The translations under genes were made by a program, and so were the position numbers. A stretch of 64,000 nt of DNA, from the NCBI GenBank assembly GCA_002632325.1, contig NSJK01000016.1:1-64000 (forward strand), given 5' to 3'. The stretch is from Lysobacterales bacterium. GTDB lineage: Bacteria > Pseudomonadota > Gammaproteobacteria > Xanthomonadales > Rhodanobacteraceae. The notes below the pieces were generated by a model that had not been told where the DNA came from, ran no database searches, and was given only the letters and a program-made list of their open reading frames with translations. Positions 25,498 through 35,021 of the stretch are shown one piece after another; the first letter of the stretch is position 1; every line of letters starts with the position of its first letter.

Positions 25498-26937
25498 ATG
25501 CGACCCAAATCACTCGTGACCGCCGCGCTGGCGCTGGCCTGCACCGTCGCCTTGCCGGCGCTTGCCGGCGACACCGATGTCGACCCGTCCTTCGCATGGG
25601 TCCTGGTTTACGAACCCACTGCATCCAACCCGACCCAGGACGAGAATGGCATCGCCATTGCCGGCACCGCCGATGGAGGTTATGTCGTCCTGGCCGATGC
25701 TCCCGGCGGTGGCGCCATGGGCGGCACCGGGAAGCGGATTCTCCTGCACCGTCTCGACCATGGTGGCGAACGGGTAGCTTCCTTCGGTGACTCGGGCGTC
25801 GTGGTCAAGGATGCCTGGCTGACCAGCGTCACCGCCATGGCGATCGATCCGCAAGGGCGCATCGTGGTCGTCGGCGCCACACCCGACGCGAACGGCCGGC
25901 GTGATTTCGGCGTGGTGCGCTTCAAGGCCGACGGCAGCGACGACACCAGCTTCGCCGGCGACGGTGGAACCGCGATCGGTTTCGACATCGGCGGTGCGCA
26001 GACGAATGATTTGCCCACCAGCGTCACGATCGATCCGAATGGCAAGATCGTCATCGCCGGCAATGTCACGCAAGGCGACGACGTCACTACGCAGTCCATC
26101 GGCCTGATCCGCCTCAATGACGATGGTTCGCTCGACACCGGCTTCGGCGATCTGGTCGATGGCGCGGGTCGGCACGGTTCGATCAGCCGTTACTTCACTT
26201 CCGAAGTAGCTGATGTCCGCCGCGTGCTGCGCATCGCGAACGGCTATTACGCCGTGCTCGGCAGCACGCAGTTTTCAGCGAACGACATGGACTTCGCCGC
26301 CCGCGTCTTTGCCCCGGATGGCAAGGCATTGACCAATGGCGGAAGCTACAATCGATTTGCAGTGGACCTGTCCGCGAATGATTGGGTGGACGTGATGCTG
26401 GATGCGGCTCTGGTCAACCCGACCCGTGTCCTTCTGACCGGGATCGCCAATGCGGTGACGACCCAGAATTGTGCGGCGCTGCGCATCCAGTTCGTGTTCC
26501 AGCCGCCCAATCAGGTCACAGTCACACTGGATCCGAGTTTTGTCGGCAACCAGCCGTCCCATTACGTTTACGCCAGCCCCGTCGCGACTTCGCAATGCTG
26601 GTCCGGTGCGGCCGATGCCAGCGGGCGCATGCTGCTGGTCGGCACACGCCCCGGATCGACTGCCTATCGCGTGGGAAGCGTGACGCGTCTGCTCCCCGAT
26701 GGGCAGTTGGATAACAGTTTCGCGCCGGTCATGCCGGATGGTACTGCGCTGTATTCGGCACCGGTCGGCCTTACCCAACTGAGCTACAACACGAAATTCT
26801 CGGGCATCTTCATGGACGGCTCGCAAGCGGTGATCGTCGGCAGCGCCGCCTATTCCAGCAGCTCGACGAGTGATCTGGACGCGCGCGTCATGCGGTTGTC
26901 GGCGAGTGACTGGATTTTTGTCAACGGGTTCGAATGA
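25498..26937 (+). CDS. Secreted delta-60 repeat protein with IFVNGFE tail
   Basis: 479 residues with a signal peptide (LVTAALALACTVALPALAGD). Repeats of the form G-x-I/V-V-V-x-G... followed by R-x-x-x-D-G-S-x-D-x-x-F match the uncharacterised delta-60 (beta-propeller-like) repeat; examples are PQGRIVVVGATPDANGRRDF, KADGSDDTSFAGDGG and NDDGSLDTGFGDL. Its function is unknown; it is probably a surface or extracellular beta-propeller. The extreme C-terminus is DWIFVNGFE, similar to the neighbour's C-terminus. SD AGGAG lies 7 bases upstream. The next gene follows after 60 bp and is probably co-transcribed. Confidence 0.82.
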   Translation: MRPKSLVTAALALACTVALPALAGDTDVDPSFAWVLVYEPTASNPTQDENGIAIAGTADGGYVVLADAPGGGAMGGTGKRILLHRLDHGGERVASFGDSGVVVKDAWLTSVTAMAIDPQGRIVVVGATPDANGRRDFGVVRFKADGSDDTSFAGDGGTAIGFDIGGAQTNDLPTSVTIDPNGKIVIAGNVTQGDDVTTQSIGLIRLNDDGSLDTGFGDLVDGAGRHGSISRYFTSEVADVRRVLRIANGYYAVLGSTQFSANDMDFAARVFAPDGKALTNGGSYNRFAVDLSANDWVDVMLDAALVNPTRVLLTGIANAVTTQNCAALRIQFVFQPPNQVTVTLDPSFVGNQPSHYVYASPVATSQCWSGAADASGRMLLVGTRPGSTAYRVGSVTRLLPDGQLDNSFAPVMPDGTALYSAPVGLTQLSYNTKFSGIFMDGSQAVIVGSAAYSSSSTSDLDARVMRLSASDWIFVNGFE

Positions 26938-26997
26938 GCCCGCCAGGCCGACGGAAGCCGAAAGTCCCTTTCTCGCCCCTGAATATCGAGGTTCCCC

Positions 26998-28557
26998 GTG
27001 TTGCAACGTTTCCTTCTGGCGGTTGCGCTGGCAGCGGCCGCGGCCAGCGCTCCAGCCAGTGATCTGGATGCGGCTTCGGCGGCAGTCGTGGCGCCCGCGC
27101 AAGCGGCAATGCTGACGCCACCAGGCCTGGTGCCATTGAGCTTTGACCCGAGCCTGGTCGTGAATACCGGCCCTGATGTCGGCCGCCGCGCGCTGTGGCC
27201 ACCGTTTGAATCGGGTTGGTCGGATTGGGATGTCGCACGTGGCGTCTATCCGTATTACGGCGGCTTTCCCCTGTACGCCTTGCGCGGCTACTACCTGGTC
27301 GTGCTGCAGTTCAAGACCCTGGTTTCCGCGGATGGCTGGCGATGGTGGCTGACGCGGATCCGGCTCGACGGCAGCACCGACACGAGCTTTGGCAGCAACG
27401 GCTGGATGCTCATACCCAAGGCACCATCGCAACCGGATCCCAATGACGTGATCATCGCCAACGGGCGCGTCTATACGGCAGCAGGCGCTGGCAACATGGC
27501 GCTGCGGGCTGACTGCTATGAACTGCAAGACACCAGCTTGCCCAAGTGCCCGAATTGGGGCTGGCCGAGCAACACCTATGACTTCGGTACCGGGTCGGGG
27601 ACGGTCACGGCGATCACCCAGCCACATCTTGCCTATTACGCGGGTCATGGTCTGTACATCGCTGCGGTGATCGCGTTGCAGGGCACCGGGGAACTCATGA
27701 GCGTGTTGAAGATGAAGCTGGACAACGACCACGCTCCCGACCCCGCGTTCGGCGTGAACGGCTATTGGCGCGGCACACCCAGGTACCCCGGAGATGGCTT
27801 CAACCGCGCAGCGATCCGCGCCATTGCCGTCGGCGCCGGTGGTTACGTCTTTGTCGGTGGATCGGAGTGGGCTTCAAACGAGGAACGTCAAACCGTGTTG
27901 TATACCATCCCGGCGACGACCGCCGCCCCCATTCAACACCTCAAACGCAATCCCGGATATCCCTACAACGCTGATGGGGACACCGAGATCACCGCACTGA
28001 GCGCGACCGCCGACGGCGACATCGTATACGCGGGCCGCTGGGCGTCGGGCCAGGCAAGCGAGCCCATGTTCGTCGGCCGCTATCGCGCATCGGATGGCGC
28101 CACGCCATCGGTTTGCCTTGGCGCGTACGGAGCGTGCCAGCCCGATCCACCGTGGACGGTCTTCGGGGTCACCTACCGGCCGCACTCGGTACCGGTCGGT
28201 ATCGTCCAGCGCGGAGACAACGGCGATCTGGTGGTGTTGCAAAGCTTCTCGAATTCCGGCTCGTTCGGCGATGGACATACCTACAACCTGTTGCAGGAAC
28301 TCAGTCACGACGCCAGCACAGTCATCGCCGATAGCGCAATCGGCTACGACTACCAGAGCCAGATGAGCGGAACCGGCCGGAACTCGGCGCCCGTCGCGCT
28401 CATGGCTGCGCCAAGATTGATGTCCGGTGGCGAGGACAGCCCGACAGTCATCGCGGTGGCGGGTTATCGCCAATGGAGCACCGTCGATTACGACGCCACG
28501 CTGACGGTGTTTTCGACCGACCGCATCTTTGTCGATGACTTCGGCGGCGCACCTTGA
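26998..28557 (+). CDS. Secreted protein of unknown function, delta-60-like
   Basis: A 519-residue precursor starting at GTG, with GAGG six bases upstream. The signal peptide is LQRFLLAVALAAAAASAPAS. It contains at least two delta-60-like segments (RIRLDGSTDTSFGSNGWML and KMKLDNDHAPDPAFGVNGYW) and is rich in aromatic residues and glycine. The C-terminus is DRIFVDDFGGAP, a variant of the IFVNGFE tail on the preceding protein. No enzymatic motif is recognised. It probably works with its upstream neighbour on or outside the cell surface. Confidence 0.75.
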   Translation: MLQRFLLAVALAAAAASAPASDLDAASAAVVAPAQAAMLTPPGLVPLSFDPSLVVNTGPDVGRRALWPPFESGWSDWDVARGVYPYYGGFPLYALRGYYLVVLQFKTLVSADGWRWWLTRIRLDGSTDTSFGSNGWMLIPKAPSQPDPNDVIIANGRVYTAAGAGNMALRADCYELQDTSLPKCPNWGWPSNTYDFGTGSGTVTAITQPHLAYYAGHGLYIAAVIALQGTGELMSVLKMKLDNDHAPDPAFGVNGYWRGTPRYPGDGFNRAAIRAIAVGAGGYVFVGGSEWASNEERQTVLYTIPATTAAPIQHLKRNPGYPYNADGDTEITALSATADGDIVYAGRWASGQASEPMFVGRYRASDGATPSVCLGAYGACQPDPPWTVFGVTYRPHSVPVGIVQRGDNGDLVVLQSFSNSGSFGDGHTYNLLQELSHDASTVIADSAIGYDYQSQMSGTGRNSAPVALMAAPRLMSGGEDSPTVIAVAGYRQWSTVDYDATLTVFSTDRIFVDDFGGAP

Positions 28558-28638
28558 GAGCGTGCGCGTTGCGGGGTCGACGCGCCCGCGCTGCCCGGGG
28601 CGAGCCGACGCACGGTTTGCAGCCGGCGTCGGGATCGC

Positions 28639-29193
28639 TCAGTGTGCGCCGCCCATCGCCAGCGCGAGCATCCGTCGAGCGGCTTCCCAGTCGCGTTTGA
28701 TGGTGCGCTCGGCCAGCCCTTCCAACTCGCCGATCGCGCCGAAGGTCAGGCCGGCGAAGAAGTGCAGTTGCACCACGCGCGCAGCGCGCTGATCGATTTT
28801 TTCCAGTTCGTTCAGCGCCTGGTCCAGCGCCAGCACTTCGGCCGCCTCGGCAGGCGTGTCGGGCAGATGTTCGTTGAGCGTGACCTGCAGCGCCGCACCG
28901 CCACGCTTGTCGGCACCGATGCGGCGGGCGTGATCGACCAGCACCTGGCGCATCGCGCGCGCGGCCAGCGCCATGAAATGCTGGCGGCTCTCGAGCTTGA
29001 GCGTTTGCGCGGAGACCAGCTTGAGATAGGTCTCGTTGACCAGCGCGGTGGTCGACATCGTCTGTGCGCTACCGCCGAGCTGGCGATGGGCACAGCGGCG
29101 CAGCTCGTCATAGAGCAGCGTGAACAGGCGGTCGTGTGCAGTGGGGTCACCGCCCTCGGCGGCTTCCAGCAGGCGGCTGATGCTGTCGTTCAT
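28639..29193 (-). CDS. ECF-type RNA polymerase sigma factor
   Basis: 184 residues of the Sigma70-ECF group (the SigBR-like family that travels with Ser/Thr kinases). Region 2 covers about residues 14-80 (FTLLYDELRRCAHRQLGG, STTALVNETYLKLV, MALAARAMRQVLVDHARR). Region 4 covers about 125-178 (LDQALNELEKIDQRAARVVQ, then GLTFGAIGELEGLAERTIKR). No anti-sigma factor is next to it. The kinase gene 188 bp upstream on the same strand is the likely partner; order is kinase then sigma, the reverse of what I usually expect. Confidence 0.88.
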   Translation of the reverse strand: MNDSISRLLEAAEGGDPTAHDRLFTLLYDELRRCAHRQLGGSAQTMSTTALVNETYLKLVSAQTLKLESRQHFMALAARAMRQVLVDHARRIGADKRGGAALQVTLNEHLPDTPAEAAEVLALDQALNELEKIDQRAARVVQLHFFAGLTFGAIGELEGLAERTIKRDWEAARRMLALAMGGAH

Positions 29194-29381
29194 CGATCCT
29201 CATCGGGTGATTCCCCCGTGGCCAGCCTCCGCGGTTGGCGCGGGCACATTGTAGCGATATCGCAAGGCATCACGCGGCTGGCTGGACCGGCGCTTGCGAC
29301 GAGCGGTTGCGCGGACCTGCGCGTTGCTGCAGTCCACTGCGCACGCCGAGCAACAGGCGTGCCGGCGCGATGGCGGGCAGA

Positions 29382-32147
29382 TCAGGGCGTGGCTGGGCCG
29401 ACCTCGTTGTCGAGCGCCTGCAGCCAGGCCGCGTAGGTGGCGTCCAGCGGCAGCAAGGCCGTGATCCTCGCGTCGAGTCGTTGCAGATCGTCATGACGCG
29501 CGGTCGTGGATTGCGGCGCGGTCGGATGCGCCGTGACAAGGTCGGCGCAGGTGCGGACCTGCGCCGCATCGGTACCGAACAACAGGCGTGCCTGCGAGCA
29601 GGCCAGTGCCTGTTCGGCGGGATCGCCCAGTCCGGCCAGACCCGCATGGGCCTGCCAGGCCAGTGCGCTGAGCGGTCGCCCCTGGCGGTCGAGTTCGGCG
29701 AGCGTCTCACGCCAGTGCAGCCGCGCCTGAGCCGCATCACCCTCGCGCAGTTCGGCCTGGGCGAGCCAGAGCAGGGCCTGTGGCCGCTCACGCGCTTCCT
29801 CGGGAGACTGCTGCCAGGCGCGGCGCAGGGCAGCGGCGGGACTGTGCGGGTCGGCGCGTGCGCCGACCATGCGCAGGAACCAGCGGCGTGCGTCGTCTTC
29901 GCCACCGACGCGGGCAAACTCCACATCGGCGGCCGCGAGCAGGGGCAGTGCCTGATCGATCTGCCCGAGGTCGATGAGGGTCGAGGCCAGTTCCACGCGC
30001 ATGGGAGCGGCATCGAGCACACCGCCACCGGTTCCGGTCAGCGCCAGGCGCTCGGCTTCGCGCAGCAGCCTGAGCGCGGACTGCGTGTGGCCGATTCGAC
30101 GTTGGGCTTGCGCGTAGATGAGCAGGGACGCGGCGGTGTAAAGGCTGTCGCCGAACATCTGCCGGGTGCGCGCTGCCAGGGAGGACAGTTCGCGTGCGGC
30201 CTGCGCCGGCGCATCGGTTTCGGCGACCAGCGCCCAGGCCGTCAGTGCGGCATGGCCGAGCGTGGCCGCAGTGCTGTCGGCATCGGCCATCGCCAGCGTG
30301 CGCGAACGTTGCTCGGCCGCCAGCGCCGCCGGGTAGCGCCCGAGTGCGCGCTCGGCCTGGGCGACGTGCCACCAGGCTTCGCGCAACTCGCGCAATTGCC
30401 CTGGGTCGACCGCGTGCGCCACCTGCAATGACAAGCGTTGGGATTCGCGCAGGCGCCCGCGGTCGCGTGCGAGGTTGGCACGCAGTGGCAGCGTGGCGCT
30501 GCGCAGTTGCGGGAGACCCGCTGCGGCGCTGGCGTCGAGCAGATCGAGCGTGGCTTGTGCACCGTCGAAGTCACCCGTGTAGAACTGCACGTGTGCCAAG
30601 CGCAGGCGGGCGTGGAACAGACGCTCGGGGTCGACGTCGGGCTGGGCTTGCAGCGTCGCTGCGGCCTGCGTGGCCGCGGTCTTGGCCAGTTTGATGTCGC
30701 CGGCGACCGTGAACAGCCGGGCCAGTGCGTAATACATGTCGGCACGCGCATAGGGCTGATCGGCCAGTTCGCCGTCCACGCGCTGCAGCGCGCGTTCGGC
30801 CAGTTCCAGTGCCGTGGGCTGGTGACCGGCGTTGCGCCAGGGCTCGGCCTGGGTGAAGACATTGAGCATGAATTGCTGCGAAGCGCGCGCGCTGGCAGCC
30901 TCGGCGGTCGCGCGCCGTGCCTGGGCTCGCGCCTCGGCCGCCTGCCACAACGCGAAGCTGACGGCGACGAGCAAGGCCAGCGCCGCGACCATGCCGGTGC
31001 CGACCGCCAGCGTGTGGCGACGCACGAACAACCGCGCCCGATAGCCCAGGCTGTCGGGCCGCGCCAGGATGGGCTGACCGTGGTGCCAGCGGCGCAGGTC
31101 CTCGGCCAGTGCGTCGACGCTGGCGTAGCGCCGCGCGGACTCGGCATCGGTCGCGCGCGCCACGATCACGCTGATGTCGCCGCGCAACTGGCGCAACGGA
31201 ATCGGCGCTGACATGGGTGTGTTGCCGTGTGCCCGCACCAGCTGGCGCGATGCCTGCGATGCGGTGGGGGCGTCGCTGTGGCGCGTGCCGGTCAGCAGTT
31301 CGAACAGCAGCACGCCGAGCTGATAGACATCGGTGGCGGTGCTGATGGCGCCGCCGTCGATCTGCTCGGGCGCCGCATACGCGCGCGAGAGGAAGCGCGC
31401 GTGCAGCACGGTCTGTTCGGCGGCGCTCTCGTCATCAAGCAGTTTGGCGATGCCGAAATCGAGCAGGTGCGGATGCCCCTCGACATCGACCAGCACGTTG
31501 CCGGGCTTGATGTCGCTGTGCACGACGAGCTGGCGGTGTGCATGCGCCACCGCTTCGCACAACTGCAGGAACAGCGTGACGCGTGCGGCCAGGCTTGCCT
31601 GCGTGCGCTGCGCCCAGTCGGCCAACGGACTGCCGTCGACATATTCCATGACCAGGAACGGCTGGCCCGCCTCGGTGATGCCGCCGTCGAGCAGGTGGGC
31701 GATGTTGGGATGGTTGAGGCTGGCCAGGATGCGTCGCTCGCGGCGCAGACGCTCGAGTACCGCGGCGCTGTCCATGCCGCGCTTGATCAACTTGAGCGCG
31801 CCGCGCTGGAGGAACCCATCGCCCTGCCGAGTGGCGAGGTAGACCATCCCCATGCCGCCGTGTCCGAGTGGGCGCTCGATCACCCAGTTGCCGATGCGCG
31901 TGCCGTGCGGCAGTGGGTCGACGTGTCCGTCGATCTCATTCAGGCGCGCGGCCATGCTGGCGGCGTCAGTGTCGAGCAGACTGGGTTGGCTGCCGCCGAG
32001 CAGGTCGCGCAGCTGCGCAAGCGCGCCGGCATCATCGGCGCATTGCTGCACGAGCCATGTCGCACGCTCACCTTCGTCGACGTCGAGCGCTGCACGCAAG
32101 AGACCGTAGAGATGGCGGTGTCGATCGAGATCGGCGGCGTCGGTCAT
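29382..32147 (-). CDS. Membrane Ser/Thr protein kinase with C-terminal TPR domain
   Basis: 921 residues. The kinase domain spans about 83-370: G-loop LGHGGMGMVYLA, ATP-binding lysine in ALKLIKRG, catalytic loop VVHSDIKPGNVLVD and metal-binding LDFGIAKLL. The catalytic-loop arginine of HRD is replaced by serine (HSD), making this a non-RD kinase, but Asp, Lys and Asn are kept. A membrane helix follows (TLAVGTGMVAALALLVAVSF, about 390-412). The rest is a long alpha-helical, Ala/Arg-rich TPR-like region to the C-terminus, probably extracytoplasmic and ligand sensing. It is followed by the ECF sigma factor gene, suggesting a signalling pair. Confidence 0.88.
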   Translation of the reverse strand: MTDAADLDRHRHLYGLLRAALDVDEGERATWLVQQCADDAGALAQLRDLLGGSQPSLLDTDAASMAARLNEIDGHVDPLPHGTRIGNWVIERPLGHGGMGMVYLATRQGDGFLQRGALKLIKRGMDSAAVLERLRRERRILASLNHPNIAHLLDGGITEAGQPFLVMEYVDGSPLADWAQRTQASLAARVTLFLQLCEAVAHAHRQLVVHSDIKPGNVLVDVEGHPHLLDFGIAKLLDDESAAEQTVLHARFLSRAYAAPEQIDGGAISTATDVYQLGVLLFELLTGTRHSDAPTASQASRQLVRAHGNTPMSAPIPLRQLRGDISVIVARATDAESARRYASVDALAEDLRRWHHGQPILARPDSLGYRARLFVRRHTLAVGTGMVAALALLVAVSFALWQAAEARAQARRATAEAASARASQQFMLNVFTQAEPWRNAGHQPTALELAERALQRVDGELADQPYARADMYYALARLFTVAGDIKLAKTAATQAAATLQAQPDVDPERLFHARLRLAHVQFYTGDFDGAQATLDLLDASAAAGLPQLRSATLPLRANLARDRGRLRESQRLSLQVAHAVDPGQLRELREAWWHVAQAERALGRYPAALAAEQRSRTLAMADADSTAATLGHAALTAWALVAETDAPAQAARELSSLAARTRQMFGDSLYTAASLLIYAQAQRRIGHTQSALRLLREAERLALTGTGGGVLDAAPMRVELASTLIDLGQIDQALPLLAAADVEFARVGGEDDARRWFLRMVGARADPHSPAAALRRAWQQSPEEARERPQALLWLAQAELREGDAAQARLHWRETLAELDRQGRPLSALAWQAHAGLAGLGDPAEQALACSQARLLFGTDAAQVRTCADLVTAHPTAPQSTTARHDDLQRLDARITALLPLDATYAAWLQALDNEVGPATP

Positions 32148-32229
32148 GCTTGCTCCGGATGTCGAGGTCGGTCCGTGACAGCCTTGTGCAGACCGAAACT
32201 GATCGAGCAGCTCGCGCGCCGGTGGGGCC

Positions 32230-33612
32230 TCATGCTGCGGTCAGTGGCTGCAGTCTTGCCCGAACCCGCGCATCGGCCTTGGCGAGACCGATGTCGTCGA
32301 GGCGGTCGTGGCCATCGGCCAGCTCATGCAGCAGGGCGTCCTGGATTGCGCCGCGCGCGAATGCCTGCGCATAGGGCATGCGCGAGAAGGTCACCATCCA
32401 GTAACGCGGCACGAAGCGGTCGGGATGCCGGTCGGCGAGCACGCGGCCGAGTTCACGGCGCAGCAGAAAACCGGGATCGGCAACCGAGTCGCGCATCTCG
32501 ACATAGTTCTCGAGCGCCATCGCTGCGATCGCGGCGGCATTGGGTCGACGTCGGCGCTCGAACTCGGCGAAGATCCACGCCGAATCCTCATCGTGCGCCG
32601 CGAACAACTCGGCCAACTCGACCGCATCCTCGAAGCCGCAATTCATGCCCTGACCGTGGAACGGCACGATCGCATGGGCGGCATCGCCGAGCAGCAGAGC
32701 GCGACGGTCCAGATGCCAGTGGTCGAGATAGAGCGTCGCCAGCGTGCCGACCGGATTGCCGGAAAAATCCGCGTCAAACTCGGGCAGCATGGGCAACAGG
32801 TCGGCGAAGTCGCGCTCGAACAGCGCACGTGCCGCGCCGGCATTGTTCACTTGCGCAAAACTCGGTGCGCCCTGATTGGGCAGGAACAGCGTGACCGTGA
32901 AATGGCCTTCTGCATTGGGCAAGGCGATGCACATGTAATTGCCGCGTGGCCAGATGTGCAGGGCGTTGGCTTCGATCGCGAAGGCCGTCGCGGCGTCGGC
33001 AGCGCCGCGCGAGGGAATCTCCAGTTCCTTGTAACCGTGGCCGAGTTCCTCGATGCGCTCGCCCAAGGCCTGCGCGCGGTTCATCGCGGCGCGCAGCGAC
33101 GAACCAGCGCCATCGCAACCGAGCACGAAGGGCGTCTGATGCGTGTGCGTCGCGCCGCTGGCTTCATCGACCAGTTGCAGGGTCACCTCGTCGGCAAATC
33201 GCGCATCGTGCAGACGCTGCTCGAACCGGAAGCGCGCACCGGCACGTTCGGCGGCATCGATCAGGGCGATGTTGAGGCGGCCACGACTGAGCGACCAGAT
33301 CACCTGGCTGTCGTCGCGTCCATAGCGCAGCAATTCGCAATGCCCATCGCGGTGGTGAACCATGCGTCCACGCATCATCACCGCCAACCGCATGACTTCC
33401 TCACCCAGCCCCGCGAGTCGCAATCCGTGCAGGCCACGCTCGGCCAGTGCCAGATTGATCGAGCGTCCACCTGCGTAGCCAGCCACGCGCGGATCACGGC
33501 GCCGTTCGAATACCTCGACCGCGAAGCCGCGTTGCGCGAGCAGGCAGGCGAGCAGGGCTCCGACCAGACCGCCGCCGACGATCGTGACTGCTGGTGACGC
33601 GGGATTGGGCAT
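32230..33612 (-). CDS. kmo: Kynurenine 3-monooxygenase
   Basis: A 460-residue flavoprotein. It converts L-kynurenine to 3-hydroxykynurenine using NADPH and O2, in tryptophan degradation or quinolinate/NAD synthesis. The FAD-binding dinucleotide fold is IVGGGLVGALLACLLAQRG near the N-terminus. KMO-specific stretches include GYAGGRSINLALAERG, ELGHGYKELEIP and LGDAAHAIVPFHGQGMNCGF. The C-terminal hydrophobic/amphipathic segment resembles the membrane-associated end of the family. I start at MPNPASPA. It is transcribed with the upstream methyltransferase gene (66 bp gap). Confidence 0.94.
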   Translation of the reverse strand: MPNPASPAVTIVGGGLVGALLACLLAQRGFAVEVFERRRDPRVAGYAGGRSINLALAERGLHGLRLAGLGEEVMRLAVMMRGRMVHHRDGHCELLRYGRDDSQVIWSLSRGRLNIALIDAAERAGARFRFEQRLHDARFADEVTLQLVDEASGATHTHQTPFVLGCDGAGSSLRAAMNRAQALGERIEELGHGYKELEIPSRGAADAATAFAIEANALHIWPRGNYMCIALPNAEGHFTVTLFLPNQGAPSFAQVNNAGAARALFERDFADLLPMLPEFDADFSGNPVGTLATLYLDHWHLDRRALLLGDAAHAIVPFHGQGMNCGFEDAVELAELFAAHDEDSAWIFAEFERRRRPNAAAIAAMALENYVEMRDSVADPGFLLRRELGRVLADRHPDRFVPRYWMVTFSRMPYAQAFARGAIQDALLHELADGHDRLDDIGLAKADARVRARLQPLTAA

Positions 33613-33678
33613 CGTGGTGGATCCTCGAATGCGGGCGAGCATGCCGCAAAGCGGCAGTTGCTGGCGAGTCGGGTGCGC

Positions 33679-34356
33679 TCACGCGGAGATGGGCCGCCTC
33701 GCGATGATCGCAAAGCTGTTGAAAGGCGTGCCCTGCCACAAAGGCTGCACCTGTGCGCTCAGGCCGGCGACCTGCAGCGGCGCGTCGATTTCCTCGCGCG
33801 TCGGAAAGTGCAGGGCCGGGCTGGCGATCCAGCCGATGGCGTGGATGAAACGTTCTTCGAGCTGGGTCAGACGAAACCGCCAGCCCGGCGTGCGCAGCAC
33901 GCTGCGCACGATCAGCAGCGCGCCGGGCGCCACGCGTGCTGCGGCTTCCTGCAGCAGCGCGGCCTGTTCCGCGCGCGGCAGGTAGTGCAGCACGTCGAGC
34001 AGGGCGACATGCCCGGAAAATGCGGGCAGGCTCTGTGCGCGTTCGTCGTCGAGCCGAAACTGCACGAGTCCCGCGGCGGCGTCGCGCGCGGCAGCGATCT
34101 TGCCGGCATCGAAATCGAGGCCGTGATAGGTGCCGTGCCAGCCACACTCGCGCAGGTAGAAGCCGAGCAAACCCAGACCGCAACCGATGTCGAGCAGCGG
34201 AATCGTGCCGCCATCGATCCAGGTCGCGGCGGCGGCAAACACCGGATCGTGGCGCAGCTTGCCGCGCGCATAGCCGGCATGGCTGCGGCGGGCGAAGCGC
34301 TGCGCGATGCGTTCGATGGCATCGCTGTCGGCTCGGAGTGGCATCCGTGTTCCCAT
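33679..34356 (-). CDS. Class I SAM-dependent methyltransferase
   Basis: 225 residues. Motif I is LLDIGCGLGLLGFYLRE, followed by an acidic beta2 end (YHGLDFDAGKI) and a post-motif GHVALLDVLHYLPRAEQAAL typical of the Rossmann methyltransferases. The substrate is unknown. The start at 34356 (MGTRMPLRAD) is an ATG; another lies four codons in. It sits upstream of kmo and is divergent from slyD, so it may belong to a kmo transcription unit, though no kynurenine-pathway role is evident. Confidence 0.8.
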   Translation of the reverse strand: MGTRMPLRADSDAIERIAQRFARRSHAGYARGKLRHDPVFAAAATWIDGGTIPLLDIGCGLGLLGFYLRECGWHGTYHGLDFDAGKIAAARDAAAGLVQFRLDDERAQSLPAFSGHVALLDVLHYLPRAEQAALLQEAAARVAPGALLIVRSVLRTPGWRFRLTQLEERFIHAIGWIASPALHFPTREEIDAPLQVAGLSAQVQPLWQGTPFNSFAIIARRPISA

Positions 34357-34473
34357 GCGGCGGGGGCTTGAATGTACCCGAGCCGACCACGACCGCAAGA
34401 CCAGCCGATCGGTGCCGATGACGCATTTGCCACAGCCTGCTATGCTCTCGCGCTTTTTCATGCGGAGTGTGTC

Positions 34474-34962
34474 GTGAACGTCGAGGCCAACAAGGTCGTT
34501 TCCTTCCATTACAGCGTCAGCGATGGCGGCAGCGAGCCGGTCGACTCCTCGCGTGAGCGCGGCCAGCCGTTGAGCGTGCTGATCGGCCACGGCAACATCA
34601 TTCCGGGACTGGAGCAGGCCTTGCTCGGTCATGGCGTGGGCGACACCTTCGAGGTCAGCGTCGAGCCGGCGCAGGCCTATGGCGAGCGCCGTGCGAACTT
34701 CACCCAACGCGTGCCCAAGAAGTATTTCCAGCAGGGCGAGCGCCTGCGCCCGGGCGACATCACCGTGCTGCACACGCGCGAAGCCGGTGCCCGCACCGTG
34801 GTCGTGCACAAGGTGGGTTCGAGCGTGATCGATGTCGATCTCAACCATCCGCTGGCTGGCAAGACCCTGCGTTTCGATGTCGAGATCACGGACATCCGCG
34901 ACGCCAGCGAAGAGGAAATCTCGCACGGCCACGCGCATGGTGCGGGCGGTCACGAGCATTGA
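34474..34962 (+). CDS. slyD: FKBP-type peptidyl-prolyl isomerase SlyD
   Basis: 162 residues. It is a cytoplasmic prolyl isomerase and metallochaperone, linked in other bacteria to nickel delivery. The FKBP fold is interrupted by the IF (insert-in-flap) chaperone domain (about residues 68-130). Conserved parts are VSFHYSV, PLSVLIGHGNIIPGLEQAL, AYGERR and DVDLNHPLAGKTLRFDVEI. The C-terminal histidine-rich tail HGHAHGAGGHEH is a short metal-binding extension. It starts at GTG with GGAG six bases upstream; no ATG lies in frame nearby. Confidence 0.94.
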   Translation: MNVEANKVVSFHYSVSDGGSEPVDSSRERGQPLSVLIGHGNIIPGLEQALLGHGVGDTFEVSVEPAQAYGERRANFTQRVPKKYFQQGERLRPGDITVLHTREAGARTVVVHKVGSSVIDVDLNHPLAGKTLRFDVEITDIRDASEEEISHGHAHGAGGHEH

Positions 34963-34971
34963 TCCGCGCTT

Positions 34972-34998
34972 GACGCCGATCGTGCGATGATCGGCGTC
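34972..34998. terminator. Hairpin after slyD
   Basis: A perfect 10-bp stem GACGCCGATC/GATCGGCGTC with a 7-nt loop begins 10 bp after the slyD stop and ends 23 bp before the next start codon. It has no long T-tract, only a short pyrimidine-rich stretch after it. Confidence 0.6.
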
Positions 34999-35021
34999 CC
35001 GTCTTGCTGGCACTGCCTGCC

